DNA from: Conus ventricosus
Lineage: Eukaryota; Mollusca; Gastropoda; Neogastropoda; Conidae
Direction of reading: 5' to 3'
Assembly (NCBI GenBank): GCA_018398815.1
Contig: CM031612.1
Span: forward strand, 5,796,912 to 5,860,911
Length of the DNA: 64,000 nt
Part shown: piece after piece, positions 21,109 through 31,430 of the stretch
Position numbering within the stretch: the first letter of the stretch is position 1
Layout of the letters: the number at the start of each line of letters is the position of its first letter
Position numbers and translations under genes: made by a program
Notes under the pieces: model-generated
Databases searched by the model: none
Told to the model about the DNA's origin: nothing
What the model saw: only the letters and a program-made list of their open reading frames with translations

Positions 21109-21628
21109 CAGGGTTCATACAGACTTGGAGAAACAAAATTCCCAACCTTTCCCAACCCCAGCATCGTTTTTCCCAACCATACTTGTAAGCATAGATAGGT
21201 CTCCAAACGAAATGCACTACAGGAGTTATGAAGAACAGAAAGCTAGAATGCGCGCAAATGTTGATCAATGGCGATCTTCTTGGCAAGAACAGTAACTCTT
21301 GACAACAAATGGTTACTACACTCCATAAGTAGAGCAAACTGTCAGTCACGATGTCGGCGATTTTTGGACAATTAGAATTTATTTGTTTGTGCCTTTTTTG
21401 TTTGGTTTTCTGTCTCTTTGGTTTTGCAGATGCTTGTTTGAGTTTTTGCAGATGCTTGTTTGAGTTTTTGCAGATGCTTGTTTGAGTTTTTGAAGATGCT
21501 TGTTCAATTTTCACAAACCTTCCCAACCCACAGACACCAAATGCCATTTTCCCCAAACTTTCACAACTGGGAAAAGGACCATCCATTTTCCCAAACCTTA
21601 CCAACTATTCCCAACCTTGGGAACCCTG
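21109..21628. mobile_element. hAT-like MITE, copy 1 (520 bp)
   Basis: Ends CAGGGTTC... and ...GAACCCTG, with flanking TAGTG at 21104-21108 and 21629-21633. Its ends and interior (CAAATGCCATTTT, AACTGGGAAAAGGACCATC) match the element at 23121-23561. It is longer than that copy partly because of a 22-bp tandem expansion near 21424-21500 (unit GAGTTTTTGCAGATGCTTGT plus TT). It has no coding capacity. Confidence 0.75.
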
Positions 21629-22177
21629 TAGTGTAAGTAAGAATTTCTTCTCATTTTCATTTTGATTGTAGGAACCCTGTGTTTTCACAAAAAGACCCTC
21701 AGATTTTTCAACAGAGGGTCTTAGGAACATTCATTTTTAAAAGCTACATAAAGCACACAGAAAACAGACAAGGAACTGTGTTGAGCAGTTTTGTGCATGA
21801 GCGAATGGACGACAAAAAATAGTTGAGAAAAAAAGAAGTGCGAAAATATGTTTGTCATTATGAAAACAACACCCGAGATAATTGTATATTTCTTTTGGTT
21901 ATATCATTTATGCATTTTCTCTATAACCCCCGCATTCCGAATGTTGCGGCCTCATTCAGTTCACAAGTCCTACAGAAAATTATCGTAACCAGAGTGCACA
22001 GGCTTACATAATTTTCGTGTTTGAAAATATTTGCTTGAAATCATTCTGGTAAATGAGGAATGTGTATGCTGCTTTATTCAGATACAATGAAACCTGGAGA
22101 ACTTGTGAAGGAAGAATAAACCTTTGTGATGGAGCCAAAAAAAGAAAAAAGAAAGAGAAACAGGCAAGGTGAGTTAC

Positions 22178-22360
22178 GCAATGGTTGGGTGGCTCAGGTC
22201 ATCCTCCCAGTTGTTGATGTTGTTGACCAAGTCTGCGAAACGCTTTTACGCATGGTGCCACGCTGGGTGTTCTCTTGCTGGCCTGGCCTGGCTCTCTGTA
22301 GTGGCGGCGATGACAGGCTCTTCCTCGGTGTGGGCACAGGGGTTGAGGCCTCTTGCTCAC
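22178..22360 (-). CDS. ANLN: Anillin, exon with the RFADLVNNINNWEDD motif (one-base frameshift)
   Basis: The acceptor is TTTTCTAG and the donor GTAACTC. The first codon is G|GT joined from the 26153 exon, then EQEASTPVPTPRKSLSSPPL and ENTQRGTMRK. After the A4 run at 22244-22247 the frame must move by one base to read RFADLVNNINNWEDDLSHPT, ending in GC (phase 2). This last block matches RLANLAATICSWEDDVNHS of vertebrate anillin, a hallmark of the N-terminal region. Exon length 183 is one short for its phases; one more A in the run would restore both phases and frame. Without it the protein would terminate within this exon. Confidence 0.78.
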
Positions 22361-23120
22361 CTAGAAAATGAAAAATCATTGTAATCAATACTAATAGTAC
22401 CAATGAGCATTTTCTCTTGCAATAAATTGAATTAGATGCGTAGCTGTTTGCACCTCACAATTTCAACTGAAACATGAGTTTTGTCAAAATTTGTCCATTT
22501 TGCACACACACGCGCGCACACACACACACAAATGCACCTCACTATGAGTTTGTTTAATGTAGTCACTTTTCCCCACCATTTTCTTGAGTTGTTCACAATG
22601 CACAAGACGGTTATGTGGTAAGTTTAATGCCAAAATGACATTCACTCCAGTATTAAAGCACTATTATTACAGCTGTGCAAATGATAGGAAAACAGAGCTC
22701 AGCTAATCTTAATGTGTGATCTGCACAAAATGTTCAGGGCTGAAGAAGCTTGAATTTGTTCACTATCCAGGTGAGCTGGTTGGCCAAAAACCCCATTCAC
22801 CTGCCAAGGTTTTATAAACCTGAAATAAGAATGAGAACTCTGCTTTTCTTTAGTTTTCTTCCTTTTTAAAAAAAAAGTTTTTTTAATGGATAGCAAGCAT
22901 TAAAAATTAAAAGAAAATTAAATCAACTGATTAGCAAGAAATTCAGGACAAGTAGCTAAGTCTTTGCACTCCACCGTATTATTGCTAGAATGATGATGGA
23001 ATAGTTTCTTCAATGCAGATTGTATGTGTCCGTTATTTGCCATTTGACCCCTCCCTCAGTGTTTTGAAACCTCATTTTCATCAGATTGTAGCTCTAGACA
23101 TGTTCATACTATACTGTAGG

Positions 23121-23561
23121 CAGGGTTCATACACACTTGGAGAAACAAAATTCCCAACCTTTCCCAACACCAGCGTTTTTTTCTAACCATGTTACATCTC
23201 ATACACATCATGTAACGGCAGGTTAATTTTCATTTTCTATACACTAGCTTGAATTAAAAGAAATGAAGAAACTCACCAGTCTCACAGCAGACTCAACAAA
23301 TGGTTACACTCCATGCCTCAGTAGAGCAAACTGATTTTCGTACAATTTGAATTTATTTGTTTGTGCCTTTGTTGTTTGGTTTTTCTATCTCTTTGGTTTT
23401 GAAGATGCTCATTTGAGTTTTTGAAGATGCTTGTTCAATTTTCCCAAACCTTCCCAACCCACAGACACCAAATGCCATTTTTCCCAAACTTTCACAACTG
23501 GAAAAAGGACCATCTGTTTTTCCCAAACCTTCCCAACTATTCCCAACCTGTGGGAACCCTG
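23121..23561. mobile_element. hAT-like MITE, copy 2 (441 bp)
   Basis: Same family as 21109-21628: starts CAGGGTTCATACACACTTGG and ends GGGAACCCTG. TGTAG flanks it on both sides (23115-23119 and 23562-23566, one extra G on the left). It is non-coding. Confidence 0.72.
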
Positions 23562-24435
23562 TGTAGAGAAAACTTTGGCAGCAAGTTGATGAATAGGGTG
23601 ACAAGCAACAGAGCTTAAAAAAAGGTCAATAAGATGATTAGATTACATCGACTAGAGGCTATGGTACATCTCTAAAACAACTGTGTTTGAGGAGCCAGTG
23701 GGATTATTCTACTTGTAATACCTCTGTACACAACCAATGGGTCAAGGCAGTTACAAAGACATACACACATACATAAACAACTACAGTCCCCATTCATTAT
23801 CATACAAATGGACACAAATGACTCAAGAATACACTAAAATCACTTGGAATGACTGTGGACCTGGAAGTGTTGTTGGAAGCGATTAGTTTAAAGACTGGAT
23901 TTGAAAGACGCAATGAAAGTGGAATACCTAACATGAATGGGAATTTTCAAGCAAAGGACCATAGACAGAGACAGAATGGAGGCATGAAGTTTGCGTTTGA
24001 AATGATTGTGCCAAAGAAGTCTTGAGTCAGAAAAACGGAGAGAGTGAGAGGCTGAGTACAATATAACTAGATCAGAGAGATAAGCATGCACAGTAACACT
24101 GACAGAATATTGTAACAGATGTAAGCTGTTTTGCAGTTGATTTCTGCAGAAACAAGGTGCTAATCAATGTACAGGTACAAAGCTGACAGCGTTGAGCCTT
24201 GACGATTAGGTGAACAGAAGTTTTGGACCTTCCACAAAAAAAAGAAGAGCAGAGTCAGGACAACAAGAAAAAGAAGATAGTCACAGCACTCTTGCCTTTG
24301 AGGAACACAAGAAGAGACAAGTGAGCCTATCCTCTTAGGCGCATAGTAGTAGATTTGACAGATAATCGTAACTGTTGTTTCACAGACAGGGAACAGTCCA
24401 TGAAGAAACCAGTGTTTCCTGCACTGTCAGGGAAT
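23562..24435. other. Anillin intron, no gene seen
   Basis: Intronic, A-rich sequence with no recognised feature. Confidence 0.5.
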
Positions 24436-24716
24436 GGTATGTCACTAAAGCCAACAGTGGTATGTCACTAAAGCCAACAGTGGTATGTCACTAAAGCCAA
24501 CAGTGATGGACGAAGGCTAGGAATGTGACGGCGAAGAGAAAAACAAAAGATCAGAGCTACAGTTTTATCATCACTTAGTTTAAACTAAGTGATGATAAAA
24601 CAACTTTTAGGTATGTCACTAAAGCCAACAGTGATGGACGAAGGCTAGGAATGTGACGGCGAAGAGAAAAACAAAAAGATCAGAGCTACAGTTTTATCAT
24701 CATTTAGTTTCAAAGC
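24436..24716. repeat. Local duplication with fold-back: direct repeats and a 40-bp perfect palindrome
   Basis: Three tandem copies of a 23-bp unit (GGTATGTCACTAAAGCCAAC plus AGT) lead into about 100 bp that ends TTTATCATCACTTAGTTT. A perfect inverted copy of that end follows at once (palindrome 24562-24601). Then a second, near-identical copy of the same ~100 bp runs from 24612 to 24716. The arrangement suggests replication template switching. Confidence 0.9.
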
Positions 24717-26152
24717 TTTCTGTGTCATCCATGACTTGATGTCCTATGTACATTCCTGAAATGTCTGGATGGGTGTAATGACATCTGATGGTTTGCACGT
24801 CTGCTTAAGTTGACTACAATTAAAGCACTATTTTCCCAGAAATTTTGGGAGAAATGATTGACGTGAACAGCAAATGTTCGAATCAGCTGAAGGGCCTTCA
24901 GTTTAGACGGCCATTCAGTCTCTTGCAGTAGAAGCCTGCGGCCACCTGGCAACTAAAATGTGTCCAACCCCAGTATTTCTAGAGTGCACTCAAGGTACAA
25001 GTTCTTGTAAGAAAGACTCCCCAAACGGAGAAACATACGGATTCAATGAATAAAAAATAGATTGGACAGAAATTTACCAAAGCCATCGATTTTGATCATG
25101 AGTAGCATACTCAGTGAGGGGAACAAGTGATGTGCAAAAGGAGTCGAAGACAGCTATATCTTGATAAGCACCCAACAGTGACTGATAACGAGCTCATAAT
25201 ATAAGACTGATGTGAAGAGGGCACTATGCCGCACTCCACTGAATCAGTATGGTTCCTACAATAAATTATGTGTCAAGTCTGTGACATTATAACAAAAGAA
25301 AAGCAGAAACATATCATGATTCTTGTACAAAAGTGACAAAACTTCATGCTTTAATTTCTTCACAATGATGTCAGGCCTGCAGCTACTAGCCTGTACATGT
25401 GTTGTTCATTACTGTGATCAGGCAAACACTGAGATACTGTGCAATTGCACACAGAGTACTGTAAAAAGACTAGGGCCAGAGGAGATGTCTGCTATGAAGA
25501 AAAATTTTCAATGTTTCTGTTTTGTTGCAGGATAAAACTAAAAACAATACTGAAACCCCTGAATTAATGTTATCATAATTATCTCCAGATCTTCATTTTT
25601 TCTGTCACATGAAAAGGGTAACGCTGAAAAGTGATCCCTATCAAATTTTCTTTATAATACATGTAAAGTTTTACATTTTCAAAATCTCTTTCGCCACCAG
25701 TGTCAGTGTAATTATAAAAAAAGTCTAATGTGTGCTTTACTTCCTCTGCAAATTCTCTTTCAACAAGACAACAGTCTGGAAATTACTACTCCTGCTCTTG
25801 TGTTATGACAGTCTCTCAGGGGAAAAAAAAAACGACAAAAAACATACAAATAAAAAACAATGCAAAACTATCTACCTCACACAAATTTAACTAAGAAATG
25901 TCCATAATACAAGATAACACATCATCTACTAAACACAGTAATTTTCCTTTCATAATCTTAAAACACACAGGTTAGTTACATAATTAATTTCTGGGATATT
26001 TCAATCACTAGGAGGAACAGATTGTTTCCTCTGTATCTTTGGTTGAAGCATTTATTATTCACAACGGGTATGATGTGCAATGCACACCCACAACCATCTG
26101 CCAACAAACGTTTTTTCGATTTAAGGACACTCATCAACTTTTAGAAAACCAC
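24717..26152. other. Anillin intron, no gene seen
   Basis: AT-rich intronic sequence without recognised exons or elements. Flanking exon phases (1 into 1) already join. Confidence 0.5.
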
Positions 26153-26284
26153 CTGATGTTGTGTCTGAGAGCTGTGCATGCTGGGAAGCCAGATCTCTGA
26201 GGCGGGACTGCACACTGGGGATCGCTGGTGTGTCAGGCTTGATGGCTTGCTCATTCTCTCGCATGCGCTGACGTTTGGGAGAAT
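26153..26284 (-). CDS. ANLN: Anillin, exon 3
   Basis: Acceptor TGGTTTCAG and donor G|GTGGTT on the minus strand. It completes an Asp codon (G|AT) with exon 2 and encodes SPKRQRMRENEQAIKPDTPA, then IPSVQSRLRDLASQHAQLSD and TTS, ending in phase 1. SVQSRLRDLASQHAQ corresponds to SSVKTRMQKLAEQRRRW of vertebrate anillin. The SPKRQR stretch is a candidate nuclear-localisation signal, in keeping with the nuclear residence of interphase anillin in animals. The donor has a weak context (GTGGTT), but phase and similarity support it. Confidence 0.82.
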
Positions 26285-26715
26285 CTGAAACCACATTGGT
26301 GGATGAATGCCTAAAATTAAATACGACCGACTACAATTATAAATAATCAGGGTTACGACAGTCTTAAGCCGACAAATATTTTGAGTTTTATCATGTATAA
26401 ATATCAAAAATGGACATATCTTGCATTTGTTTTTCTATATAAAGAATAGTACAATTATAAAACTACAGTGGGGTTTGGCCAAATTTAATTAACAATTATT
26501 TAAGTATATCTCAGCCTTCTTCATTCCTTCACCAAGATACCTTCATGACCAGATTCAGTGCACACATACAACAGAGTTCTGATATTGTCTTGGAAATGTC
26601 TCGAGTTTCGAATTCTAGATCTCCAGTGCCAATGTATGACATGCACAAAGAACAAACATGCATTCTCCTATTCATGTCTACCATATAAATGTATATGATT
26701 ATAAAGCAAAATTAC

Positions 26716-26869
26716 CATCCACGTTCTCCTCCTGTGGTTCCTCTGTAGCATTGACAGAGGTCAAATCCTCTGAAAGAGGAGTGCGACGCTTGCGGGGCGC
26801 AGCTTCCGGAGTCTTCCCCATTTTTTGATTGAGAAGCTCCCTTCTCTGTCGAGCCCTTGCAATCAGTCG
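26716..26869 (-). CDS. ANLN: Anillin, exon 2 (N-terminal signature)
   Basis: Acceptor TGTGTACTTTCAG and donor G|GTAATTTT on the minus strand. It reads RLIARARQRRELLNQKMGKT, PEAAPRKRRTPLSEDLTSVN and ATEEPQEENV, ending in phase 1. It aligns position by position with [20 protein letters not shown] and the following basic PLSEA segment of vertebrate anillin, which makes it the best identifying exon of the gene. In humans the same point (after MDPFTE) is also an exon junction. The acceptor and first ~10 exon bases are repeated in the tandem array at 26862-27108. Confidence 0.88.
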
Positions 26870-27108
26870 CTGAAAGTACACAGAAGACAATCAGTCGCTG
26901 AAAGTACACAGAAGACATTCAGTCACTGAAAGTACACAGAAGACATCAGCCGCTGAAAGTACACAGAAGACAATCAGTCAATGAAAGTACACAGAAAACA
27001 TTCAGTCACTGAAAGTACACAGAAGACATCAGTCGCTGAAAGTACACAGAAGACATTCAGTCACTGTACACAGAAGACATCAGTCGCTGAAAGTACACAG
27101 AAGACATT
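26862..27108. repeat. 28-30-bp minisatellite that repeats the splice acceptor of anillin exon 2
   Basis: About nine copies. On the minus strand each unit reads CTTCTGTGTACTTTCAG followed by CGACTGAT or a variant. The real junction is CTTCTGTGTACTTTCAG|CGACTGATTGC. The repeated segment is exactly the polypyrimidine tract, AG and first exon bases. Some copies have CGGCTGAT, TGACTGAA or an internal deletion. Confidence 0.92.
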
Positions 27109-29160
27109 ACTTTTCTTTCAAATTGCGTCAGAGTTCTGTTTTCCCTCTCTTTGGCAAAGTCTGTTTTGTGTTTGGCATATTTCTCAGCAGAAGTCACCGA
27201 TATTTTTTCTAACTAACTACACTTCATTGGAAAGAAATCCACCAGAAAAAGATGAGAAAGGATTTCAAAAGAAAAAGGAAACAAACAAAACAAACACCAC
27301 CGTAATGTAACTGTACTTATTTTGTTTCAATATTCTCAGCAACCTCACAAGGGAGGTACAATGTGCCTTTAGACGCCAGATCAAACAATAGCCATTTTGT
27401 CATTGAAGAATCAGCACACTGGCAGTCCCTGTTTCTCGTTTCAGTCAGCTGCAGAAAAAACAAAAAGAAAAAACCTCAAATATAGCACATGCTAGAAGAC
27501 GAATCATCAGCTGTGCAGGCTGAAAAGTCTGGAATGTTGTTGTTGTTGTTGTTGTTGTCGTCGTACCCTGGCTAAAAGACTCCAGGGATCATCCAAACAG
27601 CCGAAGTACTTGAACATTATGGTAAAAATGCATCAGCTGGGGATGAGAACATGACGTATGTGACCGTTTTTGATTACCCCGCCATGTGGACAGCCACACT
27701 CCGACTTTGGAGGATTTTGGAGACTGATAATGTTATGCTAGGAGCTTGTCACAACTGAAGACAATTCCCGCATAACTATGCAGAGCATAACAACATTTTG
27801 ATGTAGCCTTGGTGTTCTAGTCTAAGTCAACTGGCCTGACACATCCTTAAGCCAAGGCGGATGTCTGGAATGATTCCTAAAGCCTAATCAAAACACAGAA
27901 ACTGTACAAGAAAAAAGTCTTCTTCTCTTTTATGACCACCACAGACTGGGGCAATTTTCTTCATTTCGTGGTTGGTTATTTCAAATAGTTAATTAACTGG
28001 TCACACTTTTCCTAGCTTTCATTTTTATGTGGACACACTTTGTTCAAGAATAAGTTTTCACAAGTTGCAATGAAATATGCTGATACTTATACAGTATTTA
28101 ATCTGAAAATTCGAAAACTCAGGGTGCATTTGTTAGCTCGAGGATAATCAACAGCACATTGTAGTGATCAATTATACAGTTTTAAAATATTTATGGAAAA
28201 AAATCGTTTTTTGTTGTTGTTTTGCTCGTTTGTTACTTTACTCCACGATATACAGTTTTCAATTGCAAAACCAAAGGAAAATGAATAGAATAATGATGAC
28301 TGTTGCTGACAAGTTATATAAATTTGAATATCAAAGTAGAATGTTGACTTGTTGGCAAGTTATACAGAACTGAAATCAAAACACTTGTTTCAAACCAAAG
28401 TGACATCTTGTAGCACTTAACTTGTGAAACTTAACAGAACCTCATTTCACTGGTCTAACCGGTCAGTTGACATGGACTGGACTTAACAATAGAACTGTGC
28501 GCAGCTTGTGTCCATTCTCTTGGACCAGGTGTGTGACCATGGATAATTATATAAACCAAGTCCTACTAAACAGGTGCCTCCCTCCCTCCTCTCTTATCCA
28601 TCCACATACACATACACACACATCTTTTCCATTTTTCCTTGGAGGAGTCTCCATTGGGTAAGAACGAAAGGTAGTGGGGAAGGGGTGATGGGTGGGGGAG
28701 GAAAAAACTGGGAGGTGGGGATGGGGATAAAGTGGGGGTTCCAGGATAGGTCTTCGCCCAGAGCAGTGAACAACTGATCATACACTGTCCTGACAATGAC
28801 TAGTTTATTGTTTCGTGGATCATTATTCATCATTATGCCCATCGCTCCAGGTGGAGCATGCCTGGTGGATGGTTTGGAATAAACTGTCACACTCTTGAAC
28901 AGGAAGGCACTTTCACAGAGGTAAAGTAAACATTGTGAATAAACTGCATAGTACATGTTGGTTTAACGTTGAAACAATGTTAGTCCTTCATAGTAGACTA
29001 GTGGGTACAACTTCAACATCAATATTGACAGCTGTCTCCAGCTCTGCAAAAATTCATTAGAAGGGATTGCTTTGACTGGAAATGTTTTGGTCACTGTCGA
29101 GAAAAACTGGTCCAGTGCCCATTTCCTAACCCTCAGATGAATCCCTGTATCTGTCTATTA
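27109..29160. other. Anillin intron 1, no gene seen
   Basis: Single-copy-looking AT-rich DNA with a short GTT microsatellite at about 27536-27563. No exon is required between exon 1 (phase 0 exit) and exon 2 (phase 0 entry). Confidence 0.5.
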
Positions 29161-29211
29161 GTGTGTGTGTGTGTATGTGTATGTATCTGCTGTGGGTGTG
29201 GTGTGTGTGTG

Positions 29212-29243
<32 letters not shown>

Positions 29244-29283
29244 ATCTGCTGTGGGTGTGGTGTGTGTGTGTGGGGTGTGTGTG

Positions 29284-29342
<59 letters not shown>

Positions 29343-29363
29343 CGTGTGTGTGTGTGTGTGTGT

Positions 29364-29449
<86 letters not shown>

Positions 29450-29455
29450 ACAGTG
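29161..29455. repeat. (GT)n microsatellite with internal 30-40-bp duplications
   Basis: Dinucleotide tract with interruptions such as GTATCTGCTGTGGGTGTGGT present twice (near 29183 and 29244). It gives spurious long open frames on both strands. Confidence 0.95.
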
Positions 29456-31216
29456 TGTCTGTTGTGTATGTATACATGTGCCCATCAGTGTGTACACATA
29501 TATATGCAAGTGTGTCTGTGTGTGTGCAGATTGTGTGGGAAAGACATACACACGTAGGTCAGAAATAAGACCAAGAAACATGACGTTATGTAATGTTATC
29601 CAAAAGTGAAAATACAATGAAAATATTCTGGTAGCCACCATAATGCAGGATTAGTGTCACAGAATGTCAGGCTGGGAAGTCACAGGTTCAAATCCCACCT
29701 GAGCTATTTATTTGTATCATTTTTCTGCCCTGGCTGGTCCCAATCAGTATTAAGCATGCTACTAGCACAAATGGAAGGACTGGAAGTCTGAACAACACAG
29801 TCGAATTTCAGACAGGTGAATCAGGGCTCCAAATATCCACCCATCTGATTGCCTGAGACTTGTAAACCGCTTGGCAGACAAGCGGACATGCTCTCTTAAT
29901 TTCTCCATTGGGCATCCAGAGTTTGACTGTCAGTGACCAAGTAGTCAGCCTAAGTGCAGACGTATTGCTCCTCCACCCCTTTGCATTTTCACTCCAAACC
30001 CCCATTGTCCCACCACACTCTTGGCTTTTCTCAGATTGGAACCATGGCAGGGTTCTGTTTCGCTGTGAAAAGTTGTGTACTACTTCTAGAAATAAAATTG
30101 TGTAGGTAGCAATCACACATTGTACTTTGTCATTAATAGGTCTACTTCCTATTTTTCTTCCTCTCAGGCAAGCACCACAAGCCTGCAGCGCATGCCATCA
30201 TCAACAAATCTTAATTGACATAAAAGGGTTTTTTTCTTTAATCTTAGGACTAAGTTCCATGTCAGGGTGTGCCAGGACCAGCTACTGAGCTAGTCCTTTG
30301 AGGTATAAATTGGAATTTAAGCAAAAGTAGCAGCCTGCTGATGTTTCAGGTCTTTTTTTTTCCTGTTCATGACTTTCTTCACATACAACCAATAAAGCAG
30401 CACAGTAATTTGCCCTGTATTAGTGTGTACCACAGGCCAAGTGTTTGCTTGACTTGTTAAGTTCACGTTTTGTGTTTATGGCACAGTACCACCCTTACTT
30501 AGCATGCGTGGTGCACGAGCATAATTATGACACATGGTTGGTGCATGAGCATAGTTATGACAAAGTCCTGGCCAGTCAAAGTCTGGAGTCTTATTCCAAC
30601 AGCCAATCAGACCGGAACTTATTTTATTTATTTTTACTTTTTAACATGCGCGCTGGTGACCTACTCGTTTTTGAGTGAACCAGTATTTTAGGAAGAAGAA
30701 GAACTTCAGTCATCACCATTACGCTTTGTAAAGTAGCAAGCTCCATGTGGAGCAGGCATGCAGCTTGTGGTAAATGGGCTGTAGCAACTAGCATTGACCC
30801 AAAGATCAAGCCGCTGACAGCAGCTTGGCCTGCAGTATATCATATGGCAGCAGCATGATGACTGGAGCCATCTTATCTGTAAGGATGAAGATGAGTCATT
30901 GATTAAGAGACGTATATGAATCACTAGTATGCTGAACGATTTATTTGAAATTTGGAGTTTAGCTTGCATAGGCCTACATCAAATATTTTCGGCTGCAGAG
31001 CGTATTCTTGGTCACCACAGTACCAAGACCATGGACTGTGAAAGACGGCATGTTCATTCATCAAGTGCTGCCTTGATCTTGATGGTGTAATTGATCAGTC
31101 AGTGGTGGCGATGGTTCGTTCCACCAATCCATCATGATCATGATCATCCTGTAAAATTGTCTCGAGCCACGCTGATCAGTAAAAATCAGATTAAAGGCAA
31201 TATCAATTTTACGTAC
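29456..31216. other. Anillin intron 1, no gene seen
   Basis: A tRNA-like B-box remnant (GGTTCAAATCCCACCTGAGC) at about 29682-29701 may be a decayed SINE end. A small direct repeat (GTGCACGAGCATAATTATGAC and a variant) lies at 30511-30562. Otherwise unremarkable. Confidence 0.4.
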
Positions 31217-31234
31217 CTCTGTCTCTGCATCCAT
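31217..31234 (-). CDS. ANLN: Anillin, exon 1 (initiator exon, coding part)
   Basis: ATG at 31234 opens MDAETE, followed directly by donor GTACGT at 31216. Joined in phase 0 to exon 2 it gives MDAETE then RLIARARQRRELL, parallel to MDPFTE then [13 protein letters not shown] of vertebrate anillin, with the exon junction at the same residue. This agreement fixes both the start codon and the gene's 5' end. The 5' untranslated part must extend to higher coordinates. Confidence 0.82.
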
Positions 31235-31430
31235 TTTGACATTGACAAAAGAGCACGGACGTGTGATACTTGATGATGGATCAGTAAAAGTTGTGCCGAT
31301 CGTTGTTATTTGGTTTAAAATTGGCGGTCCAAATCACGTTTTGTCTCGCAGTTTACGTGGAGTACCTTGTACGGGAAATCGAAAGTGCTCTTTCATTTCC
31401 GTTCCTTTTTTTTTTTTTTTAATTATAGTC
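31235..31430 (-). promoter_or_regulatory. Probable 5' UTR and core promoter region of anillin
   Basis: The region upstream of the start codon is richer in CpG than its surroundings (for example CGATCG, CACGTC, CGCCAA) and lies just before a T-run at 31402-31421 on the plus strand. No TATA box, initiator or transcription start can be fixed. The call rests on position alone. Confidence 0.3.

Noticed and set aside
29126..29641. Long open frames of alternating Cys-Val or His-Thr on both strands
   Set aside because: They are translations of a (GT)n microsatellite. The same applies at 1018-1392, 36528-36851, 44622-45243 and 52624-53072.
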